Assembly: GCA_013112685.1 (NCBI GenBank) | Contig: JABFGC010000002.1 | Span: 1,622,902 to 1,686,901, forward strand | Reading direction: 5' to 3' | Origin: Chloroflexota bacterium | GTDB taxonomy: Bacteria; Chloroflexota; Anaerolineae; Anaerolineales; Villigracilaceae | DNA length: 64,000 bases | In this document: piece after piece, positions 18,917 to 29,045 of the stretch | Position numbering within the stretch: the first letter of the stretch is position 1 | Layout of the letters: the number at the start of each line of letters is the position of its first letter | Notes under the pieces: model-generated | Told to the model about the DNA's origin: nothing | The model's input: only the letters and a program-made list of their open reading frames with translations | Database searches by the model: none | Program-made: the position numbers and the translations under genes

Positions 18917-18945
18917 TTGACTGATTTTTGTCAGACAGGTATAAT
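18917..18945 (+). promoter_or_regulatory. strong sigma70-type promoter of the S1-domain gene
   Basis: TTGACT (18917-18922), 17-nt spacer, TATAAT (18940-18945); the gene starts at 18986 behind an agcaggag RBS. Confidence 0.8.
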
Positions 18946-18985
18946 CTTTTTTTGGCATTATCTCAAAGAAGCAGGAGTATAAATT

Positions 18986-19756
18986 ATGGCTACACCCGAC
19001 AGCGCTCCCACCGCAGCGCTTGAACCAAAAACGAAACTCAGCGGCAAAATACTGAAGACCACACTTGCGGGGGCGCTCGTGGACATCGGACAAAATCTAC
19101 CCGGTGTCATCCACATCTCACAACTCAGTGAAAACCCGGTCAATAAAGTGGAAGACGTCGTACAGGAAGGACAGGATGTGGAAGTGTGGGTCAAGCGCGT
19201 CCGCAAGGATCGCATCGAACTGACCATGATCGAGCCCCTCGCCTACGAGTGGAAGGAACTCAAGCCGGAGATGGTCGTGAAAGGCAAGGTCGTCCGCCTC
19301 GAATCCTACGGCGCGTTCGTGGATTTCGGCGCGGAACGCCCCGGTCTCATCCACGTCAGCGAACTGGCTCGCGGCTACGTCAAAACCGCCAGCGAAGTGC
19401 TCAAGGAAGGCGAGGAAGTCGAAGCGAAGGTCCTCGATGTGGACCGCCGCAAGCGGCAGATCCGCCTGAGCATGAAAGCCCTGCAATCCGAGGTCGTCGA
19501 GGAAGTAAAGCACGAACGCGACGAACACAAAGGCAGGGGCAGGCGCAAGGGCAGGAAGGACGAAGACGCGACTGAAGTGGAGCTCGAAATTTCCCGCGAG
19601 CCGGAATACACCGCCATGCAGATTGCCTGGCAGCAGGCGCTCGACCGGGCGCAGGGACGCAATAAGATCCGCCGCAAGTCGTTGAAATCCAATTCCGAGG
19701 AGCACGAACACATCCTCAACAGCACCCTCGAGAAGCGGCTTCCCACCGGCGGATAA
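18986..19756 (+). CDS. S1 RNA-binding domain protein (two S1 domains)
   Basis: 256 residues. Two S1/OB domains: residues ~17-80 (KLSGKILKTTLAGALVDIG, GVIHISQLSENPV) and ~95-165 (VVKGKVVRLESYGAFVDFG, GLIHVSELARGY). A basic, charged C-terminal region follows (KGRGRRKGRKDED). Resembles shortened ribosomal protein S1-like factors, which bind mRNA or ribosomes. Its own strong promoter and the terminator at 19771 show it is a single-gene transcription unit. Confidence 0.88.
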   Translation: MATPDSAPTAALEPKTKLSGKILKTTLAGALVDIGQNLPGVIHISQLSENPVNKVEDVVQEGQDVEVWVKRVRKDRIELTMIEPLAYEWKELKPEMVVKGKVVRLESYGAFVDFGAERPGLIHVSELARGYVKTASEVLKEGEEVEAKVLDVDRRKRQIRLSMKALQSEVVEEVKHERDEHKGRGRRKGRKDEDATEVELEISREPEYTAMQIAWQQALDRAQGRNKIRRKSLKSNSEEHEHILNSTLEKRLPTGG

Positions 19757-19770
19757 ACAAAAGCAAAGTA

Positions 19771-19800
19771 AAAAGAGCGGATGTGATTATCCGCTCTTTT
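19771..19800. terminator. bidirectional terminator between S1 gene and prfB
   Basis: 12-bp stem aaaagagcggat / atccgctctttt, 6-nt loop, with A and U runs on both sides. Confidence 0.9.
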
Positions 19801-19835
19801 TGTTTCTCCAATTTCCGTAACGCGTAATTTACCCG

Positions 19836-20922
19836 CTACTTTCCGCCGCTTTTCAAGTAGGCTTCCATCAAGGCATCCAAGCCGCCATCCAGAACGGATT
19901 GGGTGTTGCCGACCTGAAAATCGGTGCGGTGGTCCTTGACCATCTGGTAGGGATGCAAAACGTACGAGCGGATCTGACTGCCCCACTCGGCTTTGGTGTA
20001 TTCGCCGCGCAGGATCGCCCGTTCCTCTTCCTTTTCAGCGGTTTTCAACTCGAGCAGGCGGGCGCGTAAAATCCGCATGGCGAACTCGCGGTTTTGCGTC
20101 TGCGAACGTTCGTTTTGGCAGGTCACCACAATCCCGGTTGGGATGTGCGTCAGGCGCACAGCGGTGGCGTTCTTCTGCACGTTTTGTCCGCCCGCGCCGG
20201 AGGAACGGAACACGTCCATCTTGATGTCGCCGGGGTTAATCTCAACGTCTGCTTCATCCATCGAAACCTGAGGCAGAACCTCCACCAGCGCGAAGGAGGT
20301 ATGCCTGCGGTGCGCGGCGTCGAACGGGGAAAGGCGCACGAGGCGATGCACCCCCTTTTCGGAGCGCAAATAACCGAAGGCGTATTTCCCGCCGACGGCA
20401 ATGGTCACGCTTTTGATACCCGCTTCTTCGCCCGGAGTGGAGTCCACAATTTCTGTGGTGAAGCCGTGAGCCTCCGCCCAGCGCAAATACATGCGCTGAA
20501 GCATTTCCGCCCAGTCCTGCGAATCGGTCCCGCCTGCCCCGGCGTGGATGGCGAGAATGGCGTCGTCGTGGTCGTAGGGACCGGAAAGCATCGCCGCGAA
20601 CGAACGCTTGTCGAGGTCGGCTTCGAGTTTTGCGATCTCGGCTTCCAAATCCGCGCGCAGCGACTCGTCGTCGAGGTGCGCCAGGTCGGTCAGGTCGTGA
20701 ATCTGTTGTTTGATCGAAGCCCAGATTTCCACGTCGTCCTTCAATGCCGAGACGGTTTTCATCACCCGCTGGGCATTGGAGGTGTCGTTCCAGAAACCGG
20801 GCTGTTCGATTTCCTTTTCCAGCAGTGAAAGTTGACCCTGTTTCCCCGCCAGGTCAAAGACGCTCCAATAGTTGTTGGACTACTTCATTTGCATTGTTCA
20901 ATCGTTGAAGCAAATCTTGCAT
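19836..20922 (-). CDS. prfB: peptide chain release factor 2 (programmed +1 frameshift)
   Basis: About 361 residues made from two frames. Translation starts at the ATG at 20922 behind aggaga (MQDLLQRLNNANEVVQQLLE), reaches an in-frame TGA at 20856-20854 and shifts +1 there. The main frame carries the release-factor GGQ loop, SSGAGGQNVQKNATAVRL, and the RF2 codon-reading region with TPGEEAGIKSVT. RF2 ends translation at UGA and UAA; its own UGA provides autoregulation. It begins 8 nt after the ftsY stop, so the two are co-transcribed. Confidence 0.95.
20851..20868 (-). promoter_or_regulatory. prfB programmed +1 frameshift site
   Basis: Minus-strand TTGGAGCGTCTTTGACCT: a GGAG Shine-Dalgarno-like element 3 nt before the slippery CTT-TGA-C, as in the classical bacterial site. 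Confidence 0.93.
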
Positions 20923-20930
20923 AAGGTCTC

Positions 20931-21839
20931 CTAATTATTTGCGAGGATGCCGTCCACAAAGGCATCGGGGTCGAAGGGCGTCAGGTCTTCGGGTTTTTCG
21001 CCCAAGCCAGCAAACAGGATCGGCAAACCGAGTTCGCGTTGAATGGCGAACGCCATGCCGCCCCGCGCGGACGAATCGAGTTTCGAGAGAATCACGCCGG
21101 TCACGTTCACGGCTTCTTTAAATGAACGAGCCTGCTGCAAAGCGTTCTGTCCGGTCGTCGCATCCAGCACCAGCCAGACGGCGTGCGGCGCGCCTTCCAG
21201 CGCTTTGCCAACCACGCGATTGACCTTTTTCAACTCTTCCATCAGGTTGAAACGGGTGTGCAAACGCCCGGCAGTATCAATCATGACGATGTCCACGCTG
21301 CGGGCGATACCCGCCTGGACGGCGTTGAACGCCACCGCGCCTGGGTCGCTCTCCGGGGCGCCCGCCACCACATTGACGTTCAGCCTGTCTCCCCAGACCT
21401 GGAGTTGGTCCACCGCCGCAGCGCGGAAGGTATCCGCCGCGCCGAGTAAAACAGACTTGCCGTCTCCGATGAACCGGGAGGTCAGTTTTGCAATCGTGGT
21501 TGTCTTGCCGGAGCCGTTCACGCCCACCACAAGGATGATGGTCGGTTTGCAGTCGAAAGCGAGCGGGGGCGGCGTGATGAGGCGCGAACGCAGTTCCCGC
21601 TTCAAGGCGTCGGTCAACTCATTGGCGCGGACCAAGCCCTCGGTCCGCGTGAGGCGTTTGAGAGAATCCAAAACAGAGGAGGTTGTCTCGATCCCCAAAT
21701 CCGCCTGGATCAGCAGAGCCTCCAAATCGTCCCATGTTTCGTTTGTAATTTCGGATGTCCCCAGGATGGATGCGATTTGCCCAAAGGCGGCTTTGCTGGT
21801 GCGCGAAAGTCCCTCGCGCCAACGTGAAAAAATACTCAT
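20931..21839 (-). CDS. ftsY: signal recognition particle receptor FtsY
   Basis: 302 residues: the N domain (residues 1-95) and the G domain with P-loop VGVNGSGKTTTIAKL (about 107), DTFRAAAVDQL, IDTAGRLHT, and TxxD-type SKLDSSARGGMAF. It ends DAFVDGILANN. The long acidic A domain of the E. coli protein is missing, as is usual in many phyla. It receives ribosome-nascent chains from SRP at the membrane. Upstream of prfB in a two-gene unit. Confidence 0.95.
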   Translation of the reverse strand: MSIFSRWREGLSRTSKAAFGQIASILGTSEITNETWDDLEALLIQADLGIETTSSVLDSLKRLTRTEGLVRANELTDALKRELRSRLITPPPLAFDCKPTIILVVGVNGSGKTTTIAKLTSRFIGDGKSVLLGAADTFRAAAVDQLQVWGDRLNVNVVAGAPESDPGAVAFNAVQAGIARSVDIVMIDTAGRLHTRFNLMEELKKVNRVVGKALEGAPHAVWLVLDATTGQNALQQARSFKEAVNVTGVILSKLDSSARGGMAFAIQRELGLPILFAGLGEKPEDLTPFDPDAFVDGILANN

Positions 21840-21928
21840 GGGCGGCGATTATATCAGGAATTCTATGTTATACTCATTCGGCTAAATAAGGCAATGTAAT
21901 AACAGGAGAAAGAAAAAAGGAACGAATC

Positions 21929-22276
21929 ATGTCTGGAGAACCCATTCACATCTCGGATGAAACCTTTGAGAAAGTCGTCATGCAATCAACGCTGCCGGTC
22001 ATCGTGGATTTTTGGGCGCCCTGGTGCGGTCCCTGCAAGATGATCGCCCCCACGCTCGACAAACTGGCGAAGGAAATGGAAGGAAAGTTGATCGTCGCCA
22101 AAATCAACACAGATGACCATGCTGAATGGATGCAAAAGTTCGGCATTCAGGGCATCCCCACGTTGTTATTCGTGGCGGGCGGCAAGGTTGTGCACCGCCA
22201 GGTTGGGGCATTGCCCGAGCGCATGTTGCGCGACGTGGTCACGCAATTCATGGATGTTGTCGGTCAGCAGGTGTAA
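21929..22276 (+). CDS. trxA: thioredoxin
   Basis: 115 residues with the active site FWAPWCGPCKMIAP (about residues 30-43) and the cis-Pro GIPTLLFV (about 75). Strong RBS (aggaga). General dithiol-disulfide reductant, cytoplasmic; no signal peptide. Two lipoprotein genes follow on the same strand 33 nt later and may be co-transcribed. Confidence 0.93.
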   Translation: MSGEPIHISDETFEKVVMQSTLPVIVDFWAPWCGPCKMIAPTLDKLAKEMEGKLIVAKINTDDHAEWMQKFGIQGIPTLLFVAGGKVVHRQVGALPERMLRDVVTQFMDVVGQQV

Positions 22277-22309
22277 ACCATAAAGCGCAGGGCGAGGGAG
22301 TTGGGTATC

Positions 22310-23001
22310 ATGAAAAAACTGCTCATCACGGTTCTGTTATCCGGCTTGGTTTTGAGCGCGTGCCTGCCAGCCACACAAGGGGCGGGCAACCCAACCCCGC
22401 TTTCGGAAGCCGACCTGCAAGGCACGGCGGCTGTCCTCTCACAGCAGACCCTTCAGGCGCCGCCCTCCCCGACCGTCGCACCGAGCGAAACGCCCGTAGT
22501 CCTGACTCCCACCACGACGGCGGATCCAGCCACCCCAACGAAGACTCCAAACCCGCTTCTTCTCACACTGACAGCGACTCTTGGCACGGGAACGGTAGCC
22601 CCCGAAAGCCTGACCGGTACGGCGGGCGCGCCGCCATCGCCGGGACTCTGCCGTTCACCGGAACGCCGGGCAGTACGCTCAACCCTCTAACGCAGACCAC
22701 GACACCGCATCCGCAGTTCTATGGCACGCTCCCGCCAGACCTGCCCTACGGCGTGATCAACCTGTTCAATAAATCCCATGTGGACGCCTACATCTCGCTT
22801 CGCTGTGTGACCAAGGAAGGATACGTCACCATCCTCGAATATCCGGTGAAGAGACAAGTCAAGACCAAGGCGCCGGCAGGCAAGTACACGTACGTTGCCT
22901 GGGTGGGCGGCAGGCAGTTTACCGGCAGTTTTTCACTGGCAAGAGACGAAGAGTTGTTAATTACTTTATTCAAGGATAAAGTAACGACCAAAAAGAATTA
23001 G
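22310..23001 (+). CDS. lipoprotein with Pro/Thr-rich linker (frameshifted)
   Basis: About 230 residues after correction. Signal peptide MKKLLITVLLSGLVLSAC with the lipobox LSAC; the start at 22310 is chosen for this. After a conserved SEADLQGTAAVLSQQT helix comes a Thr/Pro linker, then the frame changes near 22636, and a C-terminal beta domain follows (VINLFNKSHVDAYISLRC ... GKYTYVAWVGGRQFTGSFSL). It is a paralogue of the next gene: same layout and same QGTA helix. Extracytoplasmic; ligand unknown. Confidence 0.72.
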
Positions 23002-23043
23002 TTGTTCGATCAAGAAAGCAAGAAATCCAATATGGAGAGACAA

Positions 23044-23642
23044 ATGATGAAAAAAATATTACCCATCCTCGCGGCGCTTGCCCTCTTTGTGGCGGCATGC
23101 GGTCAGCCGGCCGCCCCTACCATGTCACCAGAAGAGGTGCAGGGCACGGCTGTCGCCGCGGCTTGGACCATGGTTGCAATGACGCAGGCGTCCATTCCCA
23201 CCGCCACGCCGCCGCCGCCAACGGAGACCCCCAGTCCCACCTCGTTACCGACCTTCACCCCCCGGCGCTGGCTTCACCGACCGTTGCACTGGCGCTGCCC
23301 ACAGCCACCTCAAAACCGGCTGGTGAATGCGAAGGTCCAGTGAATCTCGCGGAAGCGGGTCCGCAATCCAATGTCCGTCTCGAAAACGAATCCGGCGGCA
23401 CGGTAACTTTGTCGCTGCATCTTTCAAAGAACCTGCACGGGCAGTGCGGCTTCCTGACATATTATCTGGCGAAGAAGGAAAAGCTGGTCGTTTCCATACC
23501 GAAGGGCGATTACTTTGCGTTCGCGCTGATCGCCTATTCCGACGGCTCATCGAGCAACGCCTCCGGTTACATTAACAATCGCGTCGGCGACAACCATCTC
23601 TTTGTCGTGAAGATCAAATCGGAAGTCATCGTCGTGCCATAA
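23044..23642 (+). CDS. lipoprotein, paralogue of preceding gene (frameshifted)
   Basis: About 199 residues. Signal peptide MMKKILPILAALALFVAAC with lipobox VAAC, then SPEEVQGTAVAAAWTMVA, a Pro/Thr linker (PTATPPPPTETPSPTSLPT), a missing C at about 23263, and a C-terminal domain with VRLENESGGTVTLSLHL and GDYFAFALIAY. Both paralogues end in a domain that looks like a small beta sandwich with few Cys. Function unknown. A strong terminator follows at 23660. Confidence 0.72.
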
Positions 23643-23659
23643 CGGTTTCGCAAACATAA

Positions 23660-23685
23660 AACGGCGTCTCTCTTGAGACGCCGTT
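23660..23685. terminator. strong terminator between lipoprotein gene and murA
   Basis: 11-bp stem aacggcgtctc / gagacgccgtt with a tctt loop and a T-run on the plus strand. Confidence 0.9.
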
Positions 23686-23703
23686 TTTTCGTATGACAGA
23701 CTG

Positions 23704-24988
23704 CTATTCCGTTGCGCGCCGGATGTTTGCGCCGAGGAGTTTCAGTTTTTCATCCACTTTTTCGTACCCGCGCTCGATCTGCACGATGTTGCGGATCTTC
23801 GACGTGCCGTGCGCGGCAAGCGCCGCCAGGAGCAAAGCCATGCCCGCGCGGATGTCCGGGCTTTCCAGTTTCTCGGAGAAAAGCGGGGTCGGTCCCTGAA
23901 CCAGAGGCAACGATAGGGGTCGCACAAGATGATGCGCGCCCCCATGCCGACCAGTTTGTCGGTGAAGTACATTCTCCCGGAGAACATCCAATCGTGGAAC
24001 AAGACCGAGCCGGTGGCCTGCGTCGCCACCGTAATGGCGATGCTCGTCAGGTCGGTTGGAAATGCGGGCCAGACGTTCGTTTTGATTTCCGGCACGGCTC
24101 CATCCAGGTCGGATTGGACCGTCAGGGATTGGTTGGCAGGCACGACGACGTCAGCGCCATCCACCACCCAGTGGACACCAAGGCGGCGAAAGGTCTGCGC
24201 CACCATCTCCAGGTGTTCGACGCCCGCATTACGGATGCGAACCTCCCCGCGCGTCACGACCGCCGCACCGATGTAACTTACAACTTCCAGCAGATCGGGT
24301 CCAATGGTGAACTCTCCGCCGCGCAATTTGGAGACTCCCTGGATGTGCAGGGTGTTGGAGCCGATTCCTTCGATGTGCGCGCCGAGGAGGTTGAGGAAGT
24401 TGCACAGCTCCTGTACGTGCGGTTCCGATGCCGCGTTGCGGATGCGCGTCTCCCCTTTTGCGAGGACAGCCGCCATGACCGCATTTTCGGTGGCGGTGAC
24501 GCTGGCTTCGTCCAGCAGAATATCTGCGCCGTGAAGTTCGGATGCGTGAATATCGAACACGCGGCTGTAGGTGATATCCGCACCCAAGGCGCGCAGCGCG
24601 AGGATGTGCGTATCCAATCTCCGGCGGCCAATCACGTCGCCGCCCGGGGGCGGGAGGTTGATTCCACCGGCGCGGGCGAGGACCGGACCCGCAACGAGGA
24701 CCGAAGCCCGGATACGGCGGCACAGGTCCGGGTCCAGGTGAGAGGCGGCGAGGTCCCTGTGTGGTGATGCGCCAGGTATTTGAGTCCAATTCCTCGACCA
24801 CAGCCCCGAGGCTTTCGATCAATTTCCTCATGGCGATCACATCGCGAATGTTCGGGACGTTATGAAGCACAATCGGTTCGTCCGTCAGCAGGCAGGCGGC
24901 GGAGCAGGCGGCGCGCGGCGTTCTTGTTCCCGGAGGGAGTGACTTCGCCCCGCAGCGGTATGCCGCCTTCAATGACAAATTCTTCCAT
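23704..24988 (-). CDS. murA: UDP-N-acetylglucosamine 1-carboxyvinyltransferase (three frameshifts)
   Basis: About 427 residues. It starts at the ATG at 24988 behind aaaggaga, MEEFVIEGGIPLRGEVTPSG, with the catalytic-fold motif SGNKNAA. Frame breaks lie at about 24915, 24757 (missing G in CAGGGACC) and 23906 (missing T). In between, RRLDTHILALRALGA, SVTATENAVMAAVLA and PTDLTSIAITVATQATG are clear EPSP-synthase-fold motifs. The segment corresponding to the catalytic Cys loop reads LDPDLCRRIRASVLVAGPVL, where E. coli MurA has Cys115 nearby. First committed step of peptidoglycan synthesis. Confidence 0.88.
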
Positions 24989-25074
24989 TGGATCTCCTTT
25001 AACTATGCAAAATTGTAAGGCGGTTTCGGTAATCCGCCAAGAACATTGCAATCGGCTTACACCAAAATGCGTTT

Positions 25075-25103
25075 TTGCCCGCCCCTGCAATTGGAATTAT
25101 AAT
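25075..25103 (+). promoter_or_regulatory. promoter of the prepilin peptidase gene, likely leaderless transcript
   Basis: TTGCCC (25075-25080), 17-nt spacer, TATAAT (25098-25103). The ATG at 25112 lies only 8 nt after the -10 box, about where transcription should start, and there is no RBS. Confidence 0.65.
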
Positions 25104-25111
25104 AATTCAAG

Positions 25112-25900
25112 ATGTCAATTCTGTTGATCGTTCCCATCGCGCTTGGCTGGTTTGCAGGCTGGATCGTTAATTATCTTTCCGATGTGCTTCCCGTTACGAG
25201 ACGGTTCAGCCAGCCCACGTGCCCTCACTGCCAGTCGCCTTATTCGCTGAAAGGGTATTTGCTCTTTCAGCCCTGCCCGAACGGACATGCGCGCGGCATC
25301 CGGCCCTGGATTGTGCAAGCCGCGATGATCGCGGCAAGCCTCTACGCCTGGATACAGCCACCGTCCAAGCCGGGATTTATCCTTGGCTTCCTGCTCATCG
25401 TTTACTTCGGCGTGGTGGTGGTCATTGACCTCGAACACCGCCTGATCCTGCATCCAACCAGCGTGGCAGGCGCTCTACTGGCGCTGGTCGTCGGCGTGAT
25501 TTCTCATGGGTGGCTTCCCTCGCTGCAAGGCGGGCTGGCGGGCTTTCTCATCATGTTTGCGTTCTACCTGCTGGGCGTGTGGTTCACGCGGGTACGCGCC
25601 AAAAGGCTGGCGGCGCGCGGAATCCAGGCGGACGATGAAGAAGCCCTCGGCGCAGGCGATGTCATCCTCGTGACGGTGCTGGGTTTTCTGGTGGGCTGGC
25701 CCCTCGTCTGGCTCTGCATTCTAATCAGCATTCTGCTCGGCGGAATTGTCAGCCTCTTTACGATCATCGCATTGTTCATCACACGCGGATACGAAAAAAA
25801 TGCGCTGATGCTCTTTATTCCCTACGGACCTTATTTCATCGTCAGCGCCTATTTGATCACCTTCTTTCCCCGTTTCGTCGCCGCCTTCGTCCCGGGATAA
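25112..25900 (+). CDS. prepilin peptidase (A24 type)
   Basis: 262 residues, about seven membrane helices. The first catalytic Asp is in VVIDLEHRLILHPTS (about residue 109); the second is in the EALGAGDVILVTVLGF segment (GxGD-type motif, about residue 183). A CxxC pair (CPHCQS near residue 36) is the zinc-binding loop of bifunctional PilD-type enzymes, though the second pair is partial (FQPCPNGH). It would cleave class III or type IV prepilin leaders. It heads the Tad-like gene cluster. Confidence 0.85.
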   Translation: MSILLIVPIALGWFAGWIVNYLSDVLPVTRRFSQPTCPHCQSPYSLKGYLLFQPCPNGHARGIRPWIVQAAMIAASLYAWIQPPSKPGFILGFLLIVYFGVVVVIDLEHRLILHPTSVAGALLALVVGVISHGWLPSLQGGLAGFLIMFAFYLLGVWFTRVRAKRLAARGIQADDEEALGAGDVILVTVLGFLVGWPLVWLCILISILLGGIVSLFTIIALFITRGYEKNALMLFIPYGPYFIVSAYLITFFPRFVAAFVPG

Positions 25901-25930
25901 ATCGAGACCTTTGAGAATAACCGGAAGCGC

Positions 25931-27071
25931 ATGAACAAATTACTCAAAAAAATCAGGAACAAGAGCAAGGCACAGGCGATGGTCGAGTTCATGCTCGCCC
26001 TGCCGGTCCTGCTCGTCCTCATTTATGCGATCATCGAGTTTTCGCGCATGATCTTCATCCTCGCCTCGGTCGCAAACGCTTCCCGGCAGGCGGCGCGCTA
26101 CGGCGCAGGCTCCGGCGAACTCAGCGGGTACACCTACTATCAGGATTGCGACGGGATTCGGGAGGTCGCAAACCGCTCCGCAATCCTGGCGGAGTTCGAC
26201 GAGATCAATATCACCTACGACCGCGGTCTGACCGAGGATGGCGAGCAAATCCAGATTCTCGATATTGACCCCGACCCCGATACCGACAGCTGCCCCATCG
26301 AAGATAACGTCATCCGAAACGGCGACCGCATCATCGTGCAGGTGCGGGCAAGCTACGAACCGATCATTGACATCCTGCCGGTCGAGCCAATCGAGGTGGT
26401 TTCCGCCAGCGCGCGCACGTTTTTGATCTCCGTTCCGATCTTCGGCTCCGCGATGCCGACCGGATTCGCCGCCGAGACGAGCACGCCGTCGCGCGTCCCC
26501 ACAGACACCGAAACTCCGCGAACGCCCACGCTTCCGCCGACCGCGACGTTTACCCTGCCGCCTTATCCGGGCGTCACGCCGGGCATCGCAACGCGAACGC
26601 CGACAGCGGGCCCTGCCGCCCACGCTGACGTTTACCCCGTCGAAAACGCCCCTCCCCACCAGCACTGCGACCGTCACCCCAACCGCCATCAGCTGCACCG
26701 GGCTGACCGGCGTCTCTCATGGACCGCTCCAATTCAGGGATAACTTCATGCAGATGACGATCTTCAACAACACGGGGCACTTCCTGACGGCGGCGCAAAT
26801 CTACGTGGAATGGAATCATGATACAGGTCACGATGGAAGCGACCCAACCCTGCGGCTGCAACAAGCCAGCCTGGCGGGTCAATCTTGGACTGGCGATGTG
26901 TTCGCCCCATCGGCATTCGTCACGCCGTTTTATCCCATCATTCCGCCGGGCGAGTCCCTTGTCCAGTTCTTCTATCATCAGGATTACGACAGGCTGGATG
27001 GAACGGAACGCATCATTATCACCATCGGCAATCCCGGGTGCGTGAACTATCCAGTGGATTCGAGCAGGTAA
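25931..27071 (+). CDS. TadE-like pseudopilin protein 1 (frameshifted)
   Basis: About 379 residues. TadE-type N-terminus: KSKAQAMVEFMLALPVLLVL, with the Glu of the processing site, then one transmembrane helix. The extracytoplasmic part ends in a Thr/Pro linker (TPSRVPTDTETPRTPTLPPT). An extra C at about 26610 breaks the frame; after it a C-terminal domain follows (ISCTGLTGVSHG ... FFYHQDYDRLDGTERIIITIG). The TPT linker plus C-terminal domain layout recurs in the gene at 31285. Confidence 0.78.
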
Positions 27072-27075
27072 TACG

Positions 27076-27558
27076 ATGGCGGTGAAAACGAAAAAAGGAC
27101 TGCGCCAAAAAGAGAAAGGTCAAAGCCTGATCGAACTGGCGATCAGCCTGCCGGTCATCCTTCTGATTTTGCTCGGGACGATTGATTTCGGCATGGCGTT
27201 GTTCTCCTATGCCATCCTGAGGGATGCGGCGCAGGAAGGGGCGTTGTACGGTTCGTTCAACCCGACCAACAAACAGGCAATCGAGAACCGCGCCCGCAAC
27301 ATCCTGCCCCGCACCGACGAGGAGAGCATTTTCTCCTCGCCGGTGGATTTGAGAAACACGGACGCGGTCAGCGTCGAGATCAAGACCATCGGCGCGGCAT
27401 GTCAGGGCGTCACGAGTGGCGCCGCCAACAGCATTCGCGTCAGCGTCATTTACCAGTATTCCATCATCATGCCGTTTGCCGGAGACATCATCGGGTCCGA
27501 TACGATCCGGTTGACCGGCGCGGCGACCAATGTGATCCTGCAACCCCCATGCCCATGA
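27076..27558 (+). CDS. TadE-like pseudopilin protein 2
   Basis: 160 residues. N-terminal KGQSLIELAISLPVILLILL, a TadE signature, then a single membrane helix and a short extracytoplasmic domain ending TGAATNVILQPPCP. It lies 4 nt after the preceding stop and overlaps the next gene by 4 nt (ATGA), so the cluster is one operon. Confidence 0.85.
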   Translation: MAVKTKKGLRQKEKGQSLIELAISLPVILLILLGTIDFGMALFSYAILRDAAQEGALYGSFNPTNKQAIENRARNILPRTDEESIFSSPVDLRNTDAVSVEIKTIGAACQGVTSGAANSIRVSVIYQYSIIMPFAGDIIGSDTIRLTGAATNVILQPPCP

Positions 27559-28829
27559 GACAACGCTTCCTATCCCTCACCAAATCCAAGATCGGTGAAA
27601 AGGGACAGGCGATCATCCTGATCGTCTTCTCGATCATCGGGTTGATCGGCATGTCGGCGCTGGCGATTGACGGCGTAAACGCCTACGTGGACAGCCGCCG
27701 GGCGGAGACTGCCGCATCCGCCGCCGCGTTGACCGCCGCGTTGACGAGGATCGAAGGCGGGAACTGGCGCGCCGCCGCACTGGCGACCGCCGCGGCAAAC
27801 GGATACAACAACGACGGCGTCACCAACACTGTGGAACTGAACACCCCGCCTCTTACCGGACCGTATAGCGGGAACTCCGAATACATCGAGGTGATCATCA
27901 CCTCACACCTTCGCACGTACTTTGGCGTGGTCATCGGCATCCCGACCATCACGAATATTTCCAACGTGGTCTCCCAGTCCAAGCCCGCTGTGCTTGGGGA
28001 AATGTTCCCCGGCTATGCGGTCGTGAGCCTCGCTCCCAGAAGCGAGTGCGACCGGCGAATCTCGTTTTGGGTCCACAGTGAAGCCACCCTCAATCTGGAA
28101 GGCGGCGGGTTGTTCGTCAACTCCAACAACCCGGAATGCGCCTTTATCTCGTTTGGCAGCGGGAGTGTTCGCGTAAGGGATGCCAGCCGCATCTCGGTGG
28201 TGGGCGGCGCCCGCGTGCAAAAACCCCAGCTCATCACCCCTTTTCCCATGGAGACCGGCATCGCCCCCATCCCCTATCCGCCCGCCTATAGGGAGCCGCG
28301 GGTGGGCTGCGGCTCGAAAATCGCCACGTTCGACCAGGACACCGGAACGGTCTCCCCGGGGAACTGGGAGGAGGATGAAATCTTTCCTCCAGATGGCGCC
28401 ACGTCGCTGGACAAGGGCGTCTACTGTATTCAAGGCGACTTCATCGTGGGAGACGGCAAAACCCTTGAGGGACATGGCGTGGTCATTATCATGGAGGACG
28501 GGAATTTCAAGGTCAGCGGCAACGCTACCGTGGACTTGAGCGCGCCAAAATCGGGACCGAACGAGGGATTGTTGCTTTATATGCCCATCCTGAACGAGGG
28601 CGTTATCGTCCTAAACGGCAGCGACGAGTCGAAATTCATGGGCACCATCTACGCCCCGTCGGCGGATATTCACATCAACGGCCTGGACCACCTGCGCGGG
28701 GGCGCCTACCACAGCCAGATTATCGGCTACTACATCGAGGTGGATGGGACCGACAACATCTACGTCCGGTATAAGGACGAGCAGAACTACGACACATTTG
28801 CCATGCCGGAGGTGATTTTGGTCAAGTAA
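27555..28829 (+). CDS. TadG-like protein with C-terminal beta-helix region
   Basis: 424 residues. The start at 27555 is chosen for the ATGA overlap. The N-terminus (KGQAIILIVFSIIGLIGMSAL) is the Flp-assembly TadG type, with RRAETAASAAALTAAL after it. The C-terminal ~250 residues are strand-rich and repetitive (SGSVRVRDASRISVVGGARV, GDFIVGDGKTLEGHGVVIIM, DGNFKVSGNATVDL), as in right-handed beta-helix or polymer-forming proteins. Probably exported and envelope-associated. Confidence 0.75.
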   Translation: MRQRFLSLTKSKIGEKGQAIILIVFSIIGLIGMSALAIDGVNAYVDSRRAETAASAAALTAALTRIEGGNWRAAALATAAANGYNNDGVTNTVELNTPPLTGPYSGNSEYIEVIITSHLRTYFGVVIGIPTITNISNVVSQSKPAVLGEMFPGYAVVSLAPRSECDRRISFWVHSEATLNLEGGGLFVNSNNPECAFISFGSGSVRVRDASRISVVGGARVQKPQLITPFPMETGIAPIPYPPAYREPRVGCGSKIATFDQDTGTVSPGNWEEDEIFPPDGATSLDKGVYCIQGDFIVGDGKTLEGHGVVIIMEDGNFKVSGNATVDLSAPKSGPNEGLLLYMPILNEGVIVLNGSDESKFMGTIYAPSADIHINGLDHLRGGAYHSQIIGYYIEVDGTDNIYVRYKDEQNYDTFAMPEVILVK

Positions 28830-29045
28830 CAGGGGTTTTCCGCGAGGCATCTTACAGAAATGTAAGCGTTGCGGCTTCCTGTCACATTTTCGGCGGTTTG
28901 AATATTGGTATATAATGTCTATATATCCAGTTGCCAGCGGTCGTGCGCATCCCCCCTCTCTTTACAACTCAATGATCGCTTCCCACCTTAGTACCCTTGT
29001 AGGATACCGCTGAACCATGAGCCATTGTAAAAGTGAGCAGGAAAT
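28830..29045. other. intergenic gap in the Tad cluster
   Basis: No ORF. A lone -10-like TATAAT at 28911-28916 has a poor -35; a second transcript for the downstream Tad genes may start here. Nothing else recognised. Confidence 0.35.
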
